NCBI RefSeq assembly: GCF_001280845.1
Contig: NZ_LGHP01000001.1
Location: forward strand, 553,905 to 617,904
Length of the DNA stretch: 64,000 bases
Reading direction: 5' to 3'
From: Bacillus sp. FJAT-28004
GTDB taxonomy: Bacteria; Bacillota; Bacilli; Paenibacillales; Paenibacillaceae
Notes under the pieces: generated by a model
Told to the model about the DNA's origin: nothing
Database searches by the model: none
Seen by the model: only the letters and a program-made list of their open reading frames with translations
Made by a program: the position numbers and the translations under genes
Part shown: positions 42,963 to 50,531 of the stretch, one piece after another
Layout: the number at the start of each line of letters is the position of its first letter
How positions within the stretch are numbered: the stretch's first letter is position 1

Positions 42963-44117
42963 TTATTGCTCATTTTTCCTTGCCGCGGTCATTTGCTGCC
43001 ATACCGAGCCTGCTGCTTCTTCACCGCGTTCAATCCGCTCAAGTGCCATTTTGGCTTGAAGCTGAATTTCGAACTCATTATCGTTTGCGGCTTCGCGGAG
43101 CGCTTCGATAGCTGACTCATCTCCAGCCTCATAGAGAAAGCGTGCCGCACGCCACCGGACAAGCTTGTTTTTGTCCCGCAGCGATTCAATCATCGGTCCA
43201 ACTGCAGCCGGATCACCAAGATCGGATAGTGTATCGCCAGCAGTCCTTCTAACGGAAGTCGAGGAATCGCGCAGCGCCATAAACAAATAAGGCAGCGCTT
43301 CAGACGATCGCAGATCACCAAGATAAATAACGGCTAGACGACGAATAGAAGTGTTCTCGTCCTTAATCGCTTGTGCAAGTAATGGCAAACCTTCAATAGA
43401 GGATACGAATCGCTCCAATGCTGCATAACGAACCTGCCAATCCGGCGAGTTGAATTGCTCCTCAGCTTCTTCAAAAGTAAGAGGAGCAGGTCTTACAACA
43501 GCTGGCGCATCTCCTACAGCGCTAGTATTCCCTTGCAAAATGACCGCTTGTACGAGAGTATCCAATCTCTCACTCGGATAGGAAGCTTCCAGCTCACGTA
43601 CAATTTCAGCTGCAATTTCCTCAGGCTCGCCATAGCGGACACCAAATTCCTCCAGCTTGCGTTCGCGAATCATGCCTGAGCCGGCGGCGAGGCTAACCGC
43701 CTCGCCAAACGGAGAAGGAAGCGCCGACCTTGCCTCGATGTCTCCCATTCTTACGCGCACCTGCATCGGAATGCCGCGATACATTTGAACGAGCACCTGC
43801 GCTTCACCAAAGCTTGTTGAGGGTCCTTTTCCGTTGCCGTCCTCATTGTCATCATCAGCAACCTTCTGCAGCAATTGTCCTGCTTCAGCAAGTATAGCTG
43901 CCCAATCTGCTCCAGGCTTGCGGTCAAGCGCAATAAAGTCAGCTGTGCGGAACAAGCTCTTAACACCGTTTATTTGCAAAAGTTGCTGAAGCAGCTCAGG
44001 AGCATCGCTTGCTTCACTCGCTTTATAGGTGAGTCTGCGACCGCGCGGCAGTGTCTCATCGACGTTCAGCTTCATAGAATTTGGGCTTGGCGTTGGTTCT
44101 ATTGAAATTAGTTTCAT
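42963..44117 (-). CDS. CvfC/YpgR-like protein: Nfu N-terminal domain plus HEAT repeats
   Basis: The ATG at 44117 lies behind CTAGGAGG; an upstream ATG at 44156 has no site. The 384-residue protein starts with a NifU/Nfu N-terminal domain (ISIEPTPSPNSMKLNVDETL, residues 4-23), followed by about 130 residues of mixed structure and a run of HEAT-like repeats from about 225 (WQVRYAALERFVSSIEGL, TSIRRLAVIYLGDL, TSVRRTAGDTLSDL, KLVRWRAARFLYEA). This is the architecture of conserved virulence factor C of Staphylococcus and YpgR of B. subtilis, whose exact role is not known. It lacks the Nfu C-terminal cysteine domain, so it is not an Fe-S scaffold itself. It is a single-gene unit. Confidence 0.8.
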   Translation of the reverse strand: MKLISIEPTPSPNSMKLNVDETLPRGRRLTYKASEASDAPELLQQLLQINGVKSLFRTADFIALDRKPGADWAAILAEAGQLLQKVADDDNEDGNGKGPSTSFGEAQVLVQMYRGIPMQVRVRMGDIEARSALPSPFGEAVSLAAGSGMIRERKLEEFGVRYGEPEEIAAEIVRELEASYPSERLDTLVQAVILQGNTSAVGDAPAVVRPAPLTFEEAEEQFNSPDWQVRYAALERFVSSIEGLPLLAQAIKDENTSIRRLAVIYLGDLRSSEALPYLFMALRDSSTSVRRTAGDTLSDLGDPAAVGPMIESLRDKNKLVRWRAARFLYEAGDESAIEALREAANDNEFEIQLQAKMALERIERGEEAAGSVWQQMTAARKNEQ

Positions 44118-44405
44118 AAAGAAACCTCCTAGGGTAAGTGATGTATAGACATTCATCTGTTGTATTTGTGTAACAAATGCTGTGTCGAAAGCGTAATCTT
44201 ATGTGTAAAAGCTTTATAATCAAGTGTAACTGATTTCATGTTAGGATGCGAACAATCAAGCGGGAGGCTGTCTCTAATTCATATTTCTGGAGAGACTGTC
44301 ATACGAGAGCTTGGATGGTTTCGCATAAATAACAAATTTGCATTGTGAGCCGCTGGCTTGGTATCTTAATAAAACAACAAATGAATGCGAAGGAGGGATG
44401 GACGG

Positions 44406-45512
44406 TTGAAGTTAAAACGATTTGCAAACATAGATCCTATCGAGCAGCACACTTCTTTAAAGCAATTCAAAAGATGGCGTCAGGAGCGCATTCGCAAGCT
44501 GAGAATGAAAGATTATTCATTCACCGTTCCGAATGTTGAACCTGACATCGCATACTTGGAGAATAACAGAAAATGGCCTTCTATTACTTGGGTGGGGCAT
44601 TCGACCTTTTTTATTCAGTTCGGCGGTTTGAACATTATTACGGACCCTGTGTGGTCGACTCAGATGGCGTTCCAAAAAAGGCTTTCAGAGCCAGGTATCA
44701 AGGTTGAAGATGTACCGCCAATTGATATCGTGCTTATTTCTCATTCCCATTATGACCATTTAAATATAAACTCGCTGCGCAGGCTGATTGGCACTAGACA
44801 ATTGCTTGTACCAGCTGGACTCGGTGCTAAGCTTCGGAAGAAGGGTTTTCTCAGAATCAAGGAGCTGCATTGGTGGGAATCCGTTATGTATAACGGCGTT
44901 AAATTCACATTCGTGCCTTCACAGCATTCGACTCGCCGCAATCCATGGGATACGAATAGCTCGCATTGGGGCGGCTTTATCATTGAGCGTCCTGCATCAC
45001 GAAGTGAAAAGCTCGTAAGCCGTGTTCGTGAAGATTCCGAGGGTGGCGACAGAGGTAAATCAGCCGCAGAGTCGCGAGCGCAAATCGCAAGCGCGTCCGA
45101 ACCTGCCGCAGCACGAATTCGTCCGTTTTTTAGTGAGCAAGGTTCAGGAGAGCGACCCGTCATTTCCGATTTCCCGACCATTTATTTCGCTGGGGACAGC
45201 GGTTATTTTCAAGGTTTCAAGGAGATCGGCCGCCGCTTTCCTGTTGATGTAGCATTATTGCCAATTGGGGCCTATGAGCCGGAATGGTTCATGGCACCTC
45301 AGCATATTACGCCGGAGCAAGCGCTTCAAGCATTCGATGATTTGGATGCTAAGTGGTTCATACCGATGCACTATGGCGCGTTTAAGCTTGCTGATGATAC
45401 GCCTCGTGAAGCGCTCGATCGCTTGGAGGCTGAACGCAGAAAACGTTGTATTGCCGATGATCGTATTCTAGTTCTGCCGCATGGCGAGACATGGCGTTTG
45501 TCCGGCAAATAA
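44406..45512 (+). CDS. metallo-beta-lactamase-fold hydrolase (NAPE-PLD/UlaG-like) with an insertion
   Basis: TTG at 44406 lies 8 bases after AAGGAGG, giving 368 residues. Metal-binding motifs are ITWVGHSTFFI near 59, HSHYDH near 115, the histidine in VPSQHSTRR near 178, the aspartate in FAGDSGYF near 265 and a late histidine in PMHYGAF near 320. This pattern belongs to the Lactamase_B_2 group that includes N-acyl-phosphatidylethanolamine phospholipase D. Between GGFIIE and PTIYFAGD there are about 60 extra residues rich in Ser, Ala, Arg and Glu that look unstructured. The substrate is unknown. The 288 bases before it hold no gene. Confidence 0.8.
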   Translation: MKLKRFANIDPIEQHTSLKQFKRWRQERIRKLRMKDYSFTVPNVEPDIAYLENNRKWPSITWVGHSTFFIQFGGLNIITDPVWSTQMAFQKRLSEPGIKVEDVPPIDIVLISHSHYDHLNINSLRRLIGTRQLLVPAGLGAKLRKKGFLRIKELHWWESVMYNGVKFTFVPSQHSTRRNPWDTNSSHWGGFIIERPASRSEKLVSRVREDSEGGDRGKSAAESRAQIASASEPAAARIRPFFSEQGSGERPVISDFPTIYFAGDSGYFQGFKEIGRRFPVDVALLPIGAYEPEWFMAPQHITPEQALQAFDDLDAKWFIPMHYGAFKLADDTPREALDRLEAERRKRCIADDRILVLPHGETWRLSGK

Positions 45513-45619
45513 CAAACGAGTACAAAGCTTCGCCAAATTTGAGCAATGACGACGATATGTGAAAGAGTTATACTGGCTAAGTATAATACTAGCTAAGTAT
45601 ACAAAGCGGAAATTCGATG

Positions 45620-45663
45620 GAGCTTAGGTTTGCATGCGCAAATCTAAGCTCTATCTTACGAAG
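45620..45663. repeat. dispersed palindromic repeat, single copy in the oxidoreductase leader
   Basis: GAGCTTAGGTTTG (45620-45632) pairs with CAAATCTAAGCTC (45639-45651). From 45625 to 45663 the sequence aligns with the 39-base tandem units at 52000-52102: the same TAGGTTTGC, GCAAA, CTAAGC and TTACGAAG blocks. It ends 12 bases before the AAGGAGG of the next gene. Confidence 0.65.
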
Positions 45664-45690
45664 CAAGGTACCTATAAGGAGGAGCAAGGA

Positions 45691-46758
45691 ATGATTCATG
45701 CAAACATTCGTCTAGGTATTATCGGTGCAGGTGCAATCGGTAGCATACATATGCAGACATTCAATAAAGTCGATGGTATTGATGTAGTTGCTGTAACGGA
45801 CGTTTACCTTCCGCTTGCTGAGCAGCGTGCTGCTGAATACGGTATTGAAGCGGTTCATCCAAGTCCGCAATCATTGCTTGAGGATTCGTCGATCGATGCG
45901 GTAGTTATCGGTGTACCGAATCAATTTCACGCTGACCTTGCTATCGAGGCATTGAAGCAGGGCAAGCATGTTCTTCTGGAGAAGCCGATGGCGATTGATT
46001 CCGAAGCAGCGCGCTTGATCGTAGAGGAAGCTGAGAAATCAGGTAAAATACTGATGATGTCGCATCAGATGCGCTGGAGCGGACTAAGCCGCGCGCTTAA
46101 GCAGCGGATCGATAACGGCGATGTAGGCCACATTTACAATGCAAAAGCAGGTTGGTTCCGCAAAAAGGGGATTCCCGGCTGGGGTTCGTGGTTCACTCGC
46201 AAAGACCAAGCAGGCGGCGGTCCGCTTATTGATATCGGCGTTCATATGCTTGATCTATCGCTCTATCTAATGGGTAACCCGAAGCCCGTTTCCGTATACG
46301 GCTCGACATATGCTGAATTCGGACCAAACCGTCTCGGAACAGGAACATGGGGAACGCCAAATTGGGACGGATATTACGACGTTGAGGATCTTGCTTCGGC
46401 GCTTATTAAACTTGATAATGGAGCGACATTGTCGCTTGAGGTTAGTTGGGCAGCACATTCAGCCTTCCTGCCTGAAGATCCGTTTATTCATTTGATGGGA
46501 ACAGAGGGCGGCGTAGCCATCATTGGCAATAACGGCAAATACGTTACGCATGAGAACAATGAGGTCGTTGAAAGCGACATCGTTCCGCTAGAAGGCGAAG
46601 AGGATCGGATTCTGATGAGCCGTCATTTTGTAGATTGCATTCGCGAAGGCAGACAGCCGATTACGTCCGCGTTGTCAGGTTATACAAATAACCGTATTCT
46701 TGACGCCATATATGAATCATCCCGGACGGGCAATGAAGTTAAACTGAATTGGAATTAA
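45691..46758 (+). CDS. Gfo/Idh/MocA family NAD(P)-dependent oxidoreductase
   Basis: The ATG at 45691 follows AAGGAGGAGCAAGG, giving 355 residues; the upstream in-frame codons run through the palindromic repeat and are not part of the protein. The Rossmann motif RLGIIGAGAIGSIH is at residues 6-19, the family EKPM motif (LLEKPMAID) near 97, and the catalytic DIGVHMLDLSLYLMG segment near 182. Family knowledge: members oxidise or reduce sugars and inositols. The substrate is not evident. It appears to be a single-gene unit. Confidence 0.85.
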   Translation: MIHANIRLGIIGAGAIGSIHMQTFNKVDGIDVVAVTDVYLPLAEQRAAEYGIEAVHPSPQSLLEDSSIDAVVIGVPNQFHADLAIEALKQGKHVLLEKPMAIDSEAARLIVEEAEKSGKILMMSHQMRWSGLSRALKQRIDNGDVGHIYNAKAGWFRKKGIPGWGSWFTRKDQAGGGPLIDIGVHMLDLSLYLMGNPKPVSVYGSTYAEFGPNRLGTGTWGTPNWDGYYDVEDLASALIKLDNGATLSLEVSWAAHSAFLPEDPFIHLMGTEGGVAIIGNNGKYVTHENNEVVESDIVPLEGEEDRILMSRHFVDCIREGRQPITSALSGYTNNRILDAIYESSRTGNEVKLNWN

Positions 46759-46803
46759 TGTTTTTATAAGCTGCAACTTCGCAACAACATAAAAGCTTAG
46801 AAG

Positions 46804-46854
46804 CCTTCCCAAATGCGCCAACCGCTTCAAGGTCGCATGGAGGAAGGTTTTTTT
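46804..46854 (+). terminator. intrinsic terminator after the oxidoreductase gene
   Basis: CCTTCC (46804-46809) pairs with GGAAGG (46842-46847) and ATGCG with CGCAT inside; seven T follow. Confidence 0.7.
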
Positions 46855-47006
46855 ACGGTGTGATCTATGAATTAAAAGTGTTCCTTGCTGCTGGATTGTC
46901 TATCCAAATGCCAAGGCAAAGGCAAAAGAAGGTTCGGTTTCCTTGCATACTGTGGTATAATAGATCAAGATAAAGTGATTTTGTAGTGAAGGACGGGATT
47001 AAACGA

Positions 47007-48626
47007 ATGATTAGTACAAGTGGCATAACGCTCCGATACGGGAAGCGTGCGCTTTTTGAAGATGTTAGCATTAAGTTCACGCCAGGCAACTGTTATGGCT
47101 TGATCGGCGCTAACGGCGCGGGCAAATCGACCTTTTTGAAAATATTATCCGGTGAAGTAGAGCAATCGCACGGAGAAGTGCATATAACGCCGGGTGAACG
47201 GCTAGCCGTTCTAAAGCAGAACCATTATGAATACGACGAGTCAGTTGTACTTGAGACGGTAATGATGGGTCACAAACGTCTTTATGAAGTAATGAAGGAG
47301 AAGGACGCTTTGTATGCAAAAGCAGACTTCACTGATGAAGATGGTATGCGTGCAGGTGAGCTTGAAGCAGATTTCGCAGACATGAACGGCTGGGAAGCTG
47401 AGTCTGAAGCAGCAGAGATGCTAAATGGACTTGGTATTACTCCTGACCTGCATGACAAGAAAATGGCTGAGCTAAGCGGCAACGAGAAAGTTCGCGTATT
47501 GCTGGCTCAAGCATTGTTTGGTACGCCGAACATTCTATTGCTCGATGAGCCTACCAACCACTTGGACATTGAGTCCATTCGCTGGTTGGAAGATTTCCTT
47601 GCCGATTACCAAGGGACTGTTGTCGTTGTCAGCCATGACAGGCACTTCCTGAATACGGTATGTACACATATTGCGGATATCGACTTTGGTAAAATCCAAA
47701 TGTATGTCGGCAACTATGACTTCTGGTACGAATCCAGCCAGCTTGCTTTGCAGTTGATGCGCGGAGAGAACAAGAAGAAGGAAGACAAAATAAAGGAATT
47801 GCAGGCGTTTATTCAACGTTTTAGCGCGAATAAATCGAAAGCGAAACAAGCAACTTCGAGACAGAAGCTTCTTGAGAAAATTTCGCTTGATGATATTCGT
47901 CCATCGAATCGTAAATATCCGTTTATCCTCTTCAAAGGTGAGCGTGAAGCGGGCAAGCAGCTTCTGCTTGTTGATGGCTTGACCAAAACGATTGACGGCG
48001 AGAAAGTTATCGACAATCTGACGATCGCTCTTAATAAAGGCGATAAAGTTGCATTTGTTGGACCGAACAGCTTGCCTAAAACTTTGCTTTTCCAATTGCT
48101 TGTTGGTGAAGTTGAAGCGGATGCGGGCAGCTACTCATGGGGTGTAACAACATCGCAGGCTTATTTCCCGAAAGACAACTCTCCCTATTTTGATGGAGTG
48201 GATTTGAACCTTGTGGAATGGCTGCGTCAATATTCGAAAGATCCGGATGAAACCTTTATTCGCGGATTCCTTGGCCGTATGCTCTTCTCGGGCGATGATG
48301 CAATGAAGAAAGCAAGCGTATTGTCCGGGGGCGAGAAAGTTCGCTGCATGCTCTCCAAGATGATGCTAGAGGGCGCGAACGTATTTATTTTGGATGAGCC
48401 AACGAATCACTTGGATCTTGAATCCATTACGGCTCTGAATAACGGTCTGACAGATACGGATTGTACAATTTTGTTCACTTCGCATGACCATCAGTTCGTT
48501 CAAACGATCGCTAACCGTATCGTGGAAATTACGCCTAACGGTATAATCGACCGGATGATGACTTATGACGAGTACCTTGAAAGTGCTGAGGTTAAAGCGC
48601 TTCGTGAGCGTATGTACGCGGTTTAA
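47007..48626 (+). CDS. ABC-F family ATPase (YkpA-like)
   Basis: The ATG at 47007 follows GAAGGACGGG by a normal distance, giving 539 residues. Two ABC domains without membrane segments are joined by a charged linker (about 240-280), the hallmark of ABC-F translation factors. Domain 1 has a full Walker A, GANGAGKST near 40, LSGNEKVRVLLAQ and ILLLDEPTNHLD. Domain 2 has LSGGEKVRCMLSKM and VFILDEPTNHLD, but its Walker A reads GPNSLPKT, lacking the second conserved glycine. The opening closely resembles B. subtilis YkpA. Family knowledge: such proteins bind the ribosomal E site; it is more likely a housekeeping member than an antibiotic-resistance type. A terminator follows. Confidence 0.85.
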   Translation: MISTSGITLRYGKRALFEDVSIKFTPGNCYGLIGANGAGKSTFLKILSGEVEQSHGEVHITPGERLAVLKQNHYEYDESVVLETVMMGHKRLYEVMKEKDALYAKADFTDEDGMRAGELEADFADMNGWEAESEAAEMLNGLGITPDLHDKKMAELSGNEKVRVLLAQALFGTPNILLLDEPTNHLDIESIRWLEDFLADYQGTVVVVSHDRHFLNTVCTHIADIDFGKIQMYVGNYDFWYESSQLALQLMRGENKKKEDKIKELQAFIQRFSANKSKAKQATSRQKLLEKISLDDIRPSNRKYPFILFKGEREAGKQLLLVDGLTKTIDGEKVIDNLTIALNKGDKVAFVGPNSLPKTLLFQLLVGEVEADAGSYSWGVTTSQAYFPKDNSPYFDGVDLNLVEWLRQYSKDPDETFIRGFLGRMLFSGDDAMKKASVLSGGEKVRCMLSKMMLEGANVFILDEPTNHLDLESITALNNGLTDTDCTILFTSHDHQFVQTIANRIVEITPNGIIDRMMTYDEYLESAEVKALRERMYAV

Positions 48627-48639
48627 TCTACTATAGAGC

Positions 48640-48680
48640 GTCAATCAGTGAGGGCAGCCTCGCTGGTTGACGTTTTTTTA
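48640..48680 (+). terminator. intrinsic terminator after the ABC-F gene
   Basis: CGTCAATCAGTGAGG pairs with CCTCGCTGGTTGACG (G-U pairs included) and is followed by seven T at 48674-48680. Confidence 0.85.
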
Positions 48681-48790
48681 TTTTATCTAGACGTAACAAG
48701 GCGAATGTTTGCGTAATTTGAATTAGGATTAGATATTCGTACTTTTTAGAGCATTTTTGACGCTCTTACTAGCTATACTGCATAGCAGCC

Positions 48791-48860
48791 CATTGCAGAA
48801 AGTGCAACAGAAACCTGACATCACACCTCAAATTATGCTTTGCATTGCAGAAATGCAACA
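48791..48860. repeat. intergenic direct repeat pair A
   Basis: CATTGCAGAAAGTGCAACA at 48791-48809 recurs as CATTGCAGAAATGCAACA at 48843-48860. Each copy is partly self-complementary (TTGCA and TGCAA). The 593-base gap between the ABC-F and LacI genes holds these, pair B and the tandem operators, but no gene I can support. Confidence 0.6.
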
Positions 48861-48905
48861 TATTCAGTCCAGAACTTGAAATATGAGAAGGAAGCTGACG
48901 CTTCT

Positions 48906-48983
48906 GTTGTATAAACTGCAGCTTAGCTTGAGTATTTTTTTGATTGATTGGTATACGTTGTAAAAACTGCAGCGCAGCTTGGG
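48906..48983. repeat. intergenic direct repeat pair B
   Basis: Two 27-base copies at 48906-48932 and 48957-48983 match at 23 positions. Both contain GTTGTA, AAACTGCAGC and AGCTTG. The 51-base offset is nearly the same as in pair A (52). Confidence 0.6.
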
Positions 48984-49067
48984 AATTGAGTTGGAGAGAG
49001 TAATATAAGAGGACAAACCTACAAAATTTTAGGTTGATTAATGTGGAAAAGGGAGTTATACTACGTT

Positions 49068-49119
49068 TGAAAAGGTTTTCAGAAAAGGTTTTCAGAAAAG
49101 GTTTTCAGAAAGCGTTTTT
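49068..49119. promoter_or_regulatory. three tandem LacI-type operators plus a degenerate fourth
   Basis: The 12-base element GAAAAGGTTTTC recurs exactly every 13 bases at 49069, 49082 and 49095, and a weaker GAAAGCGTTTTT follows at 49108. Each is a palindrome except for the central GG. The array lies 100 bases before the LacI-family gene and resembles the perfect palindrome before the binding-protein gene. Confidence 0.65.
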
Positions 49120-49219
49120 ATCATATCGAAGTTTGTAGCATTGTGAATAGTTCTAAGCTGGGGCAAACTAGTGCATGTAGATCACTAGAGCTTTCACTCA
49201 TCAAGAAAGGCGTGCCATT

Positions 49220-50227
49220 ATGAAATCAACTATACGGGATGTAGCAAAATACGCAAACGTATCCATAAGCACCGTATCCCGGGTTATGAATGCGCCGGAA
49301 ACAGTGGTGGAAGAGAAGCGAGTGAAGGTATTGGAAGCGATTGAGGTGCTTCAATACCAGCCGAATGGATTCGCTAGAGGATTGATTTACAAAAAATCAG
49401 ACACGCTTGGCGTTATGATTCCAGATATCGAAAATCCGTATTACGCAGGACTAATACGCGGGATGCAGGATGCAGCCGTTATGCTAAATCATAGTCTGAT
49501 GATTTGCAATACGGATCGCGACAAGCAGCGGACAATCGCATACGTGCAAAGTTTTTTTGAGAAGCAAGTAGACGGCATTATATTTACGAGTGATTCTTTG
49601 CATGAAGAATATTACGAGGAGATGCAGCGCTATCGTCTGCCATTCGTTCTAGCTTCAACGAATGCTCCGGAATATGATATTCCATCTGTTGATATTGATG
49701 ATGAGCAGGGTGCGTACGAGGCGGTTAAGCATTTAATTGAAGCAGGACATCGCCGCATTGGTATGATTGGTTTTCCATTAGGAGTTACGATCTCCGGCGA
49801 GCCGCGATATGCTGGATTCAAGCAGGCGCTTCAGGAGTTTGACCTCTTAGATTACGCGAATTGCATTGAATTCGCCCTACATCGATTTGAGCATGCTTAT
49901 GATGCAGCTGAACGTCTGTTAACGCGTTGTCCGGAATTGACGGCTGTTTTTGCAGCTTCGGATGAATTCGCGATGGGAACGATTTCTTATTTGCGTGACC
50001 ATGGCAAATCCGTTCCCGAGCATATGTCAGTTGTCGGATTTGACAATATTCGAATGGCTCAAATGTTTATACCTAAGCTAACGACGATAGACCAACCGAC
50101 CTATGATATTGGGTACCGTTCAGTTGAAAAGCTGCATGAGCTAATTACGACAGGAAAAGTTGCTGTGCTCAGAGAGAAGCTGCCTCATCATTTAATCGTG
50201 CGGGAATCGACTAAAGCCTATTCATAA
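49220..50227 (+). CDS. LacI family repressor of the alpha-glucoside operon
   Basis: The 335-residue protein has the LacI helix-turn-helix at residues 3-25 (TIRDVAKYANVSISTVSRVM), the hinge helix region QPNGFARGLIYKKS near 50-63, and a periplasmic-binding-protein-like effector domain (GVMIPDIENPYYAGLIRGM near 68, SVVGFDNIRMAQMFIPKLTTI near 272). The ATG follows AAGAAAGGCG. It lies 304 bases before the binding-protein gene on the same strand. Candidate operators occur before both genes, so autoregulation and control of the transport operon by an alpha-glucoside effector are likely. Confidence 0.85.
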   Translation: MKSTIRDVAKYANVSISTVSRVMNAPETVVEEKRVKVLEAIEVLQYQPNGFARGLIYKKSDTLGVMIPDIENPYYAGLIRGMQDAAVMLNHSLMICNTDRDKQRTIAYVQSFFEKQVDGIIFTSDSLHEEYYEEMQRYRLPFVLASTNAPEYDIPSVDIDDEQGAYEAVKHLIEAGHRRIGMIGFPLGVTISGEPRYAGFKQALQEFDLLDYANCIEFALHRFEHAYDAAERLLTRCPELTAVFAASDEFAMGTISYLRDHGKSVPEHMSVVGFDNIRMAQMFIPKLTTIDQPTYDIGYRSVEKLHELITTGKVAVLREKLPHHLIVRESTKAYS

Positions 50228-50330
50228 TTACGCCATCTCTATTTTTTGTAATACATCCATTTCAAAATAATGATAGCGAAACGAGCTTTGCCTAACTTTT
50301 TGGCTTTGGTCGTTCATGCTATCCAAGCTT

Positions 50331-50344
50331 TGAAAAGCTTTTCA
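50331..50344. promoter_or_regulatory. perfect 14-base LacI-type operator before the binding-protein gene
   Basis: TGAAAAGCTTTTCA is a perfect palindrome and differs from the elements before the repressor gene only in the central bases. It is the expected repressor site of the operon. Confidence 0.65.
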
Positions 50345-50350
50345 GAACGA

Positions 50351-50364
50351 TGTAAGCGTTATCT
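50351..50364 (+). promoter_or_regulatory. candidate CcpA cre site of the alpha-glucoside operon
   Basis: TGTAAGCGTTATCT matches the cre consensus at 13 of 14 positions and starts 7 bases after the operator palindrome. Confidence 0.6.
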
Positions 50365-50423
50365 AATTAATTATCCCTATTTCGATGTACCTTGAGCATA
50401 AAAAGAACCAACATTGGAACTTT

Positions 50424-50497
50424 AAAGGAGGTGATGAAACAACTTGTTATCTGACGTTAACTTAAATTTTCAAAAGGGCTATGTAAGTGTAATTTAA
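50424..50497 (+). other. full-length anti-Shine-Dalgarno match with a possible 17-residue leader ORF
   Basis: AAAGGAGGTGAT at 50424-50435 is the complete complement of the 16S rRNA 3' end. A TTG at 50444 opens a 17-codon frame to a stop at 50495-50497; an ATG at 50434 opens only 6 codons. The binding-protein gene starts 35 bases after the longer frame and has its own weaker site. A leader peptide or ribosome standby site is possible. Confidence 0.35.
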
Positions 50498-50531
50498 ATA
50501 CTGATTACTTAAACATGAAAGGATGAGGTCT

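Noticed and set aside
45634..45690. Longer start for the Gfo/Idh/MocA protein
   Set aside because: The extra codons run through the palindromic repeat, and AAGGAGGAGC lies directly before the ATG at 45691.
48680..49060. CRISPR-like array in the ABC-F/LacI gap
   Set aside because: There are only two copies of each repeat, they are degenerate, and no cas gene is present.
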